Below are positions 42,161-50,307 of a stretch of DNA of 64,000 bases, one piece after another. Where the stretch lies: the NCBI GenBank assembly GCA_030704615.1, contig CM060731.1, positions 78,346,756 through 78,410,755 on the forward strand, given 5' to 3'. Position 1 is the first letter of the stretch. The number at the start of each line of letters is the position of its first letter. A model generated the notes under the pieces. It was not told where the DNA came from. It saw only the letters and a program-made list of their open reading frames with translations, and did not search any database. Made by a program: the position numbers and the translations under genes. This DNA is from Takakia lepidozioides. Its lineage: Eukaryota > Streptophyta > Takakiopsida > Takakiales > Takakiaceae.

Positions 42161-42868
42161 TCAAGCTCGTCTCACATTTGAAGTGCTGGCGTCAGATGGC
42201 CTCTGCAACTCAAGTAAACTTGAATTGATGCGACCTTCTTCCTCAGCCTGCCGGAGGTGAGGGCCCAATGGTTCCTCAGAATCTCCGCCTCTGTCAGTGA
42301 AGGCTGGAGTAGGACCGGGCGCCTGGTACAGTGCGCTGGCTCGACGGTACCTAGTTCGACGGTGTCCGTGCATATCCCGGAGAAGTTCTGAATATGCGTC
42401 TCTGTCAGGTGTAGCACGAGGAGCAATATATTGTTGTACTCTAATGAAGTTTACACCATCTCTGGAGTGGAGCCGGCCAGAATCATCTTGAGGAGGCCGA
42501 TCGAATGCTTCTATATCTTGTCTGGGCTCAATAGACCTGACTGCCCTTGGGCGGGGTGGAATTCTAGGAGCTTCAGGGGGATCTGCTTGGGAGCTCGCCA
42601 TCACTGTCGTTTCTCCCTCATGCCCGCCGTAGATTGGGATTACCTTGTCCTGGTCAATAGCTTCCCTGCATACGGGGCACAGTTTTTCGAAGCCCCTACT
42701 AAGCCAGCGATAGATGCAAGACCAGCAAAATACGTGGCCGCACGTGGTAACTACAGGTTCACTGGGAACGTCCAGGCATATATTGCACTCAAAGTTACAA
42801 CTACGCCTCCTTCTGCTCGATACCAGAGGCAGCTGCATCGTGCCAGCTCCATTAATGTTGGCGGCCAT
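42161..42868 (-). CDS. RING-HC E3 ubiquitin ligase, RMA/RNF5-like
   Basis: The protein has 235 aa. A C3HC4 RING finger lies near the N-terminus (Cys28, Cys31, Cys43, His45, Cys48, Cys51, Cys64, Cys67) with the CGHVFCWSCIYRWL signature of RMA/RNF5-type ligases, which ubiquitinate membrane proteins at the ER. A basic SSRRRR stretch precedes it. The rest is Pro/Arg/Asp-rich. I see no C-terminal hydrophobic anchor, unlike classical RMA proteins, so it may be soluble. The start ATG (42868) is the first codon after a TGTGTGTGCAG acceptor; the matching donor CCCG/GTGAGG at 43022 gives a 5'UTR intron of 154 bp. An in-frame upstream Met lies in that intron and is rejected. A paralogue is at 48293. Confidence 0.8.
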   Translation of the reverse strand: MAANINGAGTMQLPLVSSRRRRSCNFECNICLDVPSEPVVTTCGHVFCWSCIYRWLSRGFEKLCPVCREAIDQDKVIPIYGGHEGETTVMASSQADPPEAPRIPPRPRAVRSIEPRQDIEAFDRPPQDDSGRLHSRDGVNFIRVQQYIAPRATPDRDAYSELLRDMHGHRRTRYRRASALYQAPGPTPAFTDRGGDSEEPLGPHLRQAEEEGRINSSLLELQRPSDASTSNVRRA

Positions 42869-43022
42869 CTGCACACACATAAGCAAGAAAAGCACTTGAG
42901 TGGACAAAGAGCAAATCAGAAGTAAGAGGCACTCTATAGATATCTACAGACGGGAGGAGAACCTAGGGAACAAATAATGAGCTTGCAAGAGATTAAAAAA
43001 TGAAAGAAGAGCGAATCCTCAC

Positions 43023-43250
43023 CGGGAAAATGTTTGGAAGAACTGCAAAACAAGGGTAGCCCACTGCAGAGAAAGGCGCACACATCCTGAAACGGCTGTA
43101 AGAACTGGTGGAGACGATAGCGAGAGAGAGAGAGAGTGTGAAACGACTGTAAGAATTGGAGGCGAGAGAGCGAGAGAGATGCTGCGAAGGAGAGCAGCAG
43201 CCTTTTATACTCAGTCTGTTTCCCTCGTTCTCTCTCCCTCGCGTAGAGAG
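43023..43250 (-). promoter_or_regulatory. 5'UTR exon and GA-rich promoter region of the RING gene
   Basis: The segment upstream of the donor at 43022 is non-coding and shared with the paralogue at 48933-49140 (CGGGAAAA, AAGGGTAGCC, GTAAGAACTGG, AGAGTGTGAAAC). It contains GA/CT microsatellites (43121-43140, 43170-43190). GA tracts are common in plant core promoters. No clear TATA box stands out. Confidence 0.5.
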
Positions 43251-43437
43251 ACCTATACCAAGCATTTTGGACGGTCGGCGGTGGGTTATGGAGCCAGTCA
43301 CCGTGGACGTTGAGTTTCGTTATAGAATATGCTCTAGGTATCTGGGGAGTATGAAAAATATGCCTTTGTGCTAACGTGAGTATGCACGCCTGCCTGAGGA
43401 TACCCAAGCTCGTTTATGATTGAGTAATTTGTAAAAG

Positions 43438-43683
43438 TAGTGGTTTTTTTTCTTTTTTGTCCTTAAAAGGGAAACGCCTGGGCCAAAGCTCACAAACAGG
43501 CCCCTTGAAAGTGAAAGAAGAAAATAACCTCTTTCACAGTAACCTCGCCACGGAGGCTGAGGAATGGGACACCCCCCAAGGGAAGGGGGAGAAGTACATA
43601 CCACAGCCATCAAGGTAGCAGGATTTGACCCCAGAATCATCTGGGTGGTACTCAGTGCACTAACCAACTGAGCTACTCACTGT
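43438..43683 (-). mobile_element. tRNA-derived SINE
   Basis: On the minus strand the element opens with a tRNA-like head: A box TAGCTCAGTTGG (43675-43664) and B box GGGTCAAATCC (43631-43621), correctly spaced for an RNA polymerase III promoter. A ~150-bp body with a CCCTTCCCTTGGGGGG block follows, and an A-rich tail (AAAAAAGAAAAAAAA, about 43455-43441). Length and structure are those of a plant SINE. No convincing target duplication was found. Confidence 0.75.
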
Positions 43684-43689
43684 TGGTGC

Positions 43690-44600
43690 TTTTCTAGTCT
43701 AGTAGAGCCACTAGAAACAAATGCAACTACTCTTTGGCTATTCTTCAACTATGAATAATATTTGACACAGTTTTGTACATTTGACACGTATGCAACACAA
43801 AAATGCCCAAAATGTCTTTAGATAGTGGATGATGTGTCAATTTGTGTTGTATAAATTACATTCAATTTGTTGTGAGGTTCTTGTAAATTATCAGCCTCAA
43901 CTAATGATAATTGAAACTAGTGGTAATTATTAAATTGATTCTACAGTTTTTGTATTTCATCTGCAACCTTGGGTCATAGTAGTACAATTCAATACCATCT
44001 TGACTACAAAAGTTTGCTCCTTAAATCAAATTTGAGGACTCTAAATAATAATTATTATTATTATTATTGTTTCATATTTACATTCTACTAACCCTAAAAC
44101 CTATGTGTTGAGATAAAAAGTTTGCCCTTTTTGAGGTTTCTAAAATATGTCTTTCACATTTGCATTCTACTTAGTACCATAAACCTTAAAACCTGAAATC
44201 TAAAATCTATTTCAATTGCAGTTGGACATAAAAAAATAGCCTAATAAACCATCTAAACCTTATTTATGCCATTCTACAGTTTTTTTTTTTTTTTTTTTTT
44301 TTAAGGTGAACAGGGGACAGTTTTTCTATTTTTATTTTCAACCTTGGGTTATAATAGCACAATTCAATATCATCCTGAATTTCGTGGAAGGCAGTAGCCC
44401 TTGGGGGTCACTGAAGAGACGCCATAATTTACAATGCCTTTGGGAGGCGTCGTATATTAAATATTATATTGTTGTAGTTGCATCCGTCGTTTCAAAGATT
44501 GCCACTATGATCCCATCTTGCTTTTATGATGCAACATTAGCTATATGACGAATTTGTGAGTCTTTTAAATAAAACAGTGTCCTCGATAACGCTTTAAAAT
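43690..44600. repeat. AT-rich repeats, related to the 32-34 kb tract in style
   Basis: The phrase CAACCTTGGGT-ATA-TAG-ACAATTCAATA occurs at 43960-44000 and 44340-44375 (about 380 bp apart), each after TTTTTGTATTT/TTTTTCTATTT. An ATT microsatellite is at 44047-44072 and a T-run at 44280-44302. ACCCTAAAAC words recall the 32-34 kb satellite. There is no supported gene. Confidence 0.5.
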
Positions 44601-44862
44601 CTCTGTCTTCCAATCTGCTTAACTCTCTGCACTAGTTGCAAAAACAAATACCAGTCAATGTGAAGTCAGCTTGGTCCTCATCTAACCAGTACAACGGTCG
44701 AGACATTTTCTAGTAGCAACAGCATCTTCAAAGTTTATCTTAATCTTCCACATGTGAAAGTTGTCTCTATCAAATTTATCGATGAGACGAGAATCCATAT
44801 GAGTGGAAACCATAGCAAATTGGATTAAACTTTTAATTACTCAATTCTTTATATAGCTTTTC

Positions 44863-45945
44863 TAGCTAATTGCATTGCTCTAATACCATGTTGCAAAACA
44901 TGTTACCATTTTATAGGCTATTAAGACACCAAAATATATAAGGTCATGCTTTCTAATAAGAACCCCTTCTCCCAACCACAGAGACACAACAATCGCGGTT
45001 CTTCTACCATTGGGAGAAGAGGTTCTTATTAGAAAGCATGACCACATATTTTTGGTGTCCCCTTAAGTTCCCAAGCGACCTGAATTGGGTCACTTTGAAT
45101 TTGCAGTTGGACCTAATTTTTGCAGATCTAATCTGATGGGGCCCACTCCTGAAGCTTTAATGACAAGGGATTTGTCTCGAGTATGATGAGAAAAACAAAT
45201 TTTTAAAAAAAAACAAAAGCTACGACCTACCGAAAATATCTTAGATCCCTCATTTACGTTTTGGGGCCTGAAAAGGGCTTGTTGACCGCTGACGTGGCAG
45301 GTAAACAAGCCCAAGACAGATTGCACTCCAAAGGCCATTTTTGGCAGAAAATTAGCAATTTTGGAAAAAGCGCCTCACCTTATGGTGTGTGAGCATTACA
45401 TACACACATCCACCATTGGCTTTTAAAATTTTTGTAGAAAAAAAAGTACTTCATTTGGAGGCACATTTTCTCTTGTCAATTTTGAGATTTCAACCCCCAT
45501 GTAATTGCATGCATAGCAACCATAGGTGAAAAAATCAGTTGGACCTGCAATTTAGTGGGGTCATAGCCACTCCACTATTGATTTGGAAATGGTGGGTCTT
45601 GGGGCAAGCAAAATTGGATAAAGCTAGGTTTTGATTTGGTCAAACTAATTTCTTTCTCACTTTCTCTTTGGGACCTGATATTTGAGGTCCGGGCCAACGC
45701 TATAATCTCACAATTTCCACGGTGGACTTGGCTCATTTTTTGGTATGTCATGCATAAATGAGCTGGGCCCATTGCTATAAGGCTGGAATCTCCAGATGAT
45801 TTTTGGTAGGTTTCTAGGGGCAATTTACTGCAGCTGGGTACCCAAAATTGGTAAAAAGTAAAAAAAGGGCTTGGGAACTTAAGGGTTAATAGCTCTATAA
45901 AATGGTAACATGTTTTGCAACATGGTATTAGAGCAATGCAATTAC
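44863..45945. mobile_element. Inverted-repeat element with retroelement-like ends
   Basis: Both ends carry the same ~60-bp sequence in opposite orientation: TAATTGCATTGCTCTAATAC, CATGTTGCAAAACATGTTAC, CATTTTATAG. The copies are at 44863-44927 and 45884-45945 (inverted). After the left copy is interrupted by a foldback insertion, matching resumes (CCCTTAAGTTCCCAAGC at 45061 and, inverted, ~45865-45881). Each end includes TGGTATTAGAGC, one base from the usual tRNA-Met primer-binding site, pointing outward. The 0.8-kb centre has no coding sequence. It could be two LTR ends joined head to head, or a terminal-inverted-repeat element. Confidence 0.6.
44928..45060. mobile_element. Nested foldback/MITE-like hairpin (~133 bp)
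   Basis: Arms 44942-44975 and 45010-45043 are inverted repeats of 34 bp with one mismatch, joined by a 34-base loop. Weaker pairing extends outward to GACACCAAAA and its complement. The sequence is absent from the other end of the host inverted repeat, where the two flanks (GCTATTAA and CCCTTAAG) are adjacent. That shows an insertion or precise loss. Confidence 0.75.
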
Positions 45946-45948
45946 ATG

Positions 45949-46005
45949 TCTAGTAGTGACTCTTAAAAGGACCGTCCTTTTAGACTCCAAGAGTCACTAC
46001 TAGAT
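45949..46005. repeat. Perfect 16-bp stem hairpin with nested palindrome
   Basis: TCTAGTAGTGACTCTT (from 45950) pairs perfectly with AAGAGTCACTACTAGA (to ~46001). Inside the loop is a second inverted repeat, AAAAGGAC/GTCCTTTT, with a single central C. It lies directly beyond the right end of the inverted-repeat element. Confidence 0.75.
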
Positions 46006-47091
46006 GTACCCATTAACATGTAATTGGGTGCTAAAGAGTCATGCCATTTCATGCTATAGTGCCCAACCGAATTAGGCAATAATTGATAGATAGTTATTGA
46101 TCTCTATAGAATTGCCTACTTCCTGCTGCTTCCAGTTGACCATCTGCCTGTGTAGGTTTCTTGTGTACACTTAAAATCTAGCCTCCTCGAATGGATCTGG
46201 ACCCACACTACATACCTGCCTTCTTTCAGCTCTTGTTGCCTCGACAAAAAAAAAATTATAGATCCTTCTCCTCGCTCCTAGTACCTGATATTGACAACCT
46301 TATTTATATTTAGCAAACACCCATATCATATCATGACCCAAACCTGTAAAGATCATGGTCGCAGTCATCGAGAGATTTGAGCTCTTCACAGATTGCCTTG
46401 AGTTCTTCTGTTGTTGTCGCAAGACGCAAGAATCTCTAACCCACAAAGCACGCAGTGATAATTTGGACGCCTCAAAGGCAATGGACGAAGAAAGAACCCC
46501 CCCAAATTGTGTGCCTCCCGCACTTGAATCCCCCACTGCATGTCACTTGATGAAATTTTTGGACCACATAGTAGTTGTGCATACGCACACTCCAATCTTC
46601 ATTTTGATGCCCACCATCACCCACACACCGTGACATTCTTGATCCAAAGCATTGCTTTTTAAAAGCAAATGTCACTAAGGCCTGCGCATATATATAACGC
46701 CAGCCGAAGCTAGCATAAATGAGAGCCTCTTTTCCATATGGGTACTGCCTCCTTTCGGGCGTGGGCTTTTGATGTAGAGTTGTAATACCTTACGTATAGG
46801 GGAAGACCCGAGCATTGGGTCGTTCTCGGAGTGAGGGGCCGCAACGAGGCGGGAGCCGACAGATGAGATAAAGATGGCGGAAAGATAGAAAGGTGCCATC
46901 GATCCTCAGGCAGAGAGGCATTACGTAATTCTGCTGCATAAGGTGCCAACCTGTTGCACTAAAATAAAATTGTTAGGTTTCTACGTACCTAACCACGTAT
47001 TTATTTTCGTATATAGCCTTCATCTTTAATCGGGCAGAGAATCATAACAATTTCATAACCCACTGGCATAACTCCAGAGTTTTGCCAAGTC
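46006..47091. other. No recognisable gene; one OSB-like fragment
   Basis: At 46125-46165 the minus strand encodes ADGQLEAAG after a Lys-Lys-Pro, like the OSB-like modules at 17.8 and 25.1 kb. GGATCTGGACCCACACT (46195) also recurs at 26220. Minus-strand ORFs at 46300-46950 have no recognised domain. Confidence 0.35.
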
Positions 47092-48292
47092 ATGGCCACG
47101 GATGATGGCAGCGGATTCGTTCTCGTGAACGGTGACGAATATTGAGAGCCATCTCCGTTCACCACGAACTGATGTCGTCATCCATCAGCATCCACGGCGA
47201 CCGCCTCCGTGACGTGTCGCAGTGGAGAAAAGACTCCCTTATTGCTGTCGTCCGTAGAGACGTAGAGACCAGCCATAATAATAATAATTCAATCCCGGAT
47301 TTTATTTTTATTAAATAGTTATTAAATAATAATAATAATTTTAAAAAATCCATGATCTATAAAATACGATAGTCCTCTATGCTAATTAAAATTTGCTCTG
47401 AGCAGCAGCCTGGGGGGGTCTGGGTCTGGTTTGGGCTGTCTTCGTCTGTGCCTTGTTGGCTGATGACTCAGAAAGGGGGACCGGGGTTGATTTTCCCCTT
47501 CAAGCAGTTAAGCAAAACATAAAAACAACAACAAATGCATGGAGTGCATGATGGCTGCCTAGTTTCATTACAATATGTTACTCTTGTAGGCTTATGTGTT
47601 ATTACGATAAATGTTTGCAGTTATGACTAATGACTCAATGGATTGTGAAATGAGAATTTAATTGGAAAAATACATGAGACAGTGTCCAAATTTTATGTAA
47701 TTTAAAAACAAATATTAGAGATACACCGTTTTATTTGGGTCTAAATTTTCATGTTGTGGTAGCTTCTCAATCATTTTTTCTTTCTATTTTATCTATAGTT
47801 TCAAATATTACTAAAAAGACAATGTATACATAATTCTATCTAAACTCAACTGTGCATGTCATGGGACAAGGAAACAGGTAACTGTATATATTCTACAAGC
47901 ATCAAAGGCGCCACATGCCATGCATTTGTGTGGAAGTGATTTCAACCCCTAGACAGAGATACCTCCTGAGTGTTAATTATCCTGAATCTTTAGCAGGGGA
48001 AGGCTGATTCAATCAACTACAGTATAATTTTGTGGAAGTACTATAATTTTCAAGATATGTACAAGTTCATGTACTTCTTGTGTTAATGATTTTCTAAAAT
48101 GTGGTTGACATGAATTTGTTCAGCGCATGGAAAACTAAATGTTGATTCATCATAAATATGGAGGAGGCAAAACTTTGTAAAAACTTCATAAAGGACCCAA
48201 ATGAGGTGACTGTACATACACAGCAAACTGCCATTAAAAATGTGTCACAAATTAGTGCCAATGTTGATCCATGTTGATATTGACAATTTTCA
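47092..48292. other. AT-rich intergenic DNA; tiny ORF
   Basis: A 17-codon ORF (47092-47145, MATDDGSGFVLVNGDEY) sits in a locally GC-richer patch and might be a truncated first exon. TAA/AAT microsatellites lie at 47276-47345. The rest is AT-rich with no supported feature. The last ~150 bases may be the 3' untranslated region of the RING paralogue. Confidence 0.35.
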
Positions 48293-48769
48293 TTAAGAGA
48301 AAAGCCTCATTAAATCGTCAAACTGTAGCAGTGGAGGCCCCCGGTGGTGCTCACTATGGTTCTCAGAATCCCGGGTAGTCTCTGGTGCGTCTCTGTTACC
48401 GAGGAGAATACGTTGTTCTTCTGCAATAAAGTTTGCACCTCCAGAGGATATTGCGAGCTCAGTGGACCTGACTGCCCTTGGGCGGGGTGGAATTCTAAGA
48501 GCTTCAGGGGGATCCGTTTGGGAGCTCGCCCCATAGATGGGAATTACATTGTCCGCTCCAATAGCTTCCCTGCATATGGGGCAAAAATTTTGGAAGCCCC
48601 TACTAAGCCAGCGATAGATGCAAGACCAGCAAAATAAGTGGCCACACGTGGTAACTACAGGATCGATTGGAACGTCCACGCAGATATTGCATTGGAAGTT
48701 ACAACTACGCCTCCTTCTGCTTGATACCAGAGGGATTGTCGTGCCAACTCCATCAAAGTTGGAGGCAGT
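48293..48769 (-). pseudogene. RING-HC ligase paralogue lacking its start codon
   Basis: About 158 codons are open and closely related to the RING gene at 42161-42868. The same SSRRRRSCNF leader and full C3HC4 set are present (CNICVDVP, TTCGHLFCWSCIYRWL, CPICREAI), and the following IPIYGA and RIPPRPRAVR blocks are shared; the C-terminus is shorter and different. After the acceptor TACAG (exon start 48769) the codon that is ATG in the paralogue reads ACT. The next in-frame Met after the RING is near the C-terminus, and the only upstream in-frame ATG is inside the intron (ATGTACAG). Translation would need intron retention or another first exon. It is a probable pseudogene with an intact RING. 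Confidence 0.65.
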
Positions 48770-49340
48770 CTGTACATACAAAAAACAAGAACAGAATAAG
48801 TTGTCCAGAAATGTATCACATTATATAGATTTCTACAGACAGTCAAGATAGGATAAACAATCTGGAAACAAATAATGAGCTTGCAAGAGATCAGAGAAGG
48901 AAACAACAGCAACATCAACAAGGAAACCTCACCGGGAAAACTTGGGGAAGTTCCGTAGAACAAGGGTAGCCAACCACAGAAAAGGGCGCAGGCATAGGGT
49001 AGCCCACCACAGGAAAGGGCGAAGACATCCTCAAACGACTGTAAGAACTGGAGACGAGCGTGAGAAAGAGAGTGTGAAACAAGAGACAGTGTGAAACTAG
49101 TGTAAGAGTTTAAGACGAGCTCGAGAAAGAGACACAGTGTAAGATGGAGACGAGCGAGAGACGAGAGAGACCGTGGGAAACACTACATGCAAGAAATGAA
49201 GACGAGAGAGCAAGAGAGAAAGAGAGAGACCGTGGGAAACGACTACATGCAAGAAATGAAGACGAGAGAGCGAGAGAGAGCAAGAGAGAAAGAGAGAGCG
49301 AGACAGACAGACAGTGTGAAGGAGAGCAGCCAGCAAGCAG
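48770..49340 (-). promoter_or_regulatory. 5'UTR intron, exon and GA-rich upstream region of the RING paralogue
   Basis: The donor CCCG/GTGAGG lies at 48931-48932 as in the other copy. Upstream, AAGGGTAGCC and GAAAGGGCG blocks are duplicated once more (48963 and 48998). The GA-rich region 49140-49320 contains a direct repeat of about 55-60 bp with CCGTGGGAAAC and ACTACATGCAAGAAATGAAG (49170 and 49231). ORFs across it are repeat translations. Confidence 0.5.
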
Positions 49341-50307
49341 CAGCCGTTTATACTCATTTAATCCCTCTCCCTCTGCCTCTCCCTCGGGGAGAGCAGCCAT
49401 GATAATAATTCACTCCTTTGAGTCCTTTCATCCAATCATACTAATAATTCAAATAAAACATGTAAGAACGGAACATGATACTTCGTGCGCTTGGTGATTG
49501 ATTTGAAAGGGGGTTGAGGGCCTGTCAATTTACCTTTAAAATAAAAGTAAGAAAAATACCTTATTGTTTTTGTGTATTATGTTATGTAGCCGCTTTTGGT
49601 TTCTTATTAGTGGGGCAGAATTGTGCATTTCCTCGCGGGCATATACGGGCCTTTTCTCACGTGTCCACCGACTACCTGCTGACAACTACGCAATATGCGC
49701 TGGAATGGGCCGGGCTGCCGGGTTCGCCACTTTTCTGGGCAGGCGGCTTACCGGCAGCATGTCATCTGCCGGCCCATTCCTTAGTACAGATATTTTCGTA
49801 AATATGTATCAGTCATGTAAGCTATAGTGTACAGAAGTGAAAGTAGGGGAACCATTTACAGGAATTTCAGGCCCTAGTATACCGTTTTGGGCAAGGTTCT
49901 TAGTTTGACATCTCTCTGGTTATTTTATTGATCATGCCACTTTTGGGCCTGGAGGAAGAAAGTAATTGTAATTGCTACATGATCTTCCATGCAGAGAATC
50001 AATGCAACCATGCACACCCCGTACTTCCTCTACAACCATAAAATGGGACGTCAGATCACAGCACCTAGTTCTATTGACGTTCACCACCTGCACACACATG
50101 TTACTCATTCCAGTAGCTCGTTGCCCAACATAACCTGATCTTTCCGGCGCCCATGGAGGCAAGGTAGTGCTACATTCATGCATGTACGGCCTCTCCTAAA
50201 CAATTTTATCAAGTCAAAACTAACCCCCTCATTGACTATGTTGGATGTAGTGAGGGGAAGAACTGGTAAACCAATGTCCAATTACAAGACATACAGGTTT
50301 TCTTTGC
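49341..50307. other. No recognisable gene
   Basis: The two overlapping plus-strand frames at 49514-49827 share a GC-rich patch (49690-49790, with a GCCGGCAGC...GCCGGC inverted repeat) but no known domain. The part adjacent to 50307 is probably the TROL 3' untranslated region. Confidence 0.35.

Noticed and set aside
42839-42907. Upstream Met codons as start of the RING protein
   Set aside because: The in-frame upstream Met lies in a 5'UTR intron with good donor and acceptor; the ATG at 42868 is the first codon of the coding exon.
43606-43683. Functional tRNA gene
   Set aside because: A and B boxes are present, but the acceptor stem does not close and the sequence continues into a SINE body with an A-rich tail.
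49514-49827. Two overlapping plus-strand ORFs in a GC-rich patch
   Set aside because: Hydrophobic and Cys-containing but without any recognised domain, and two frames are equally open; not enough support for a gene.
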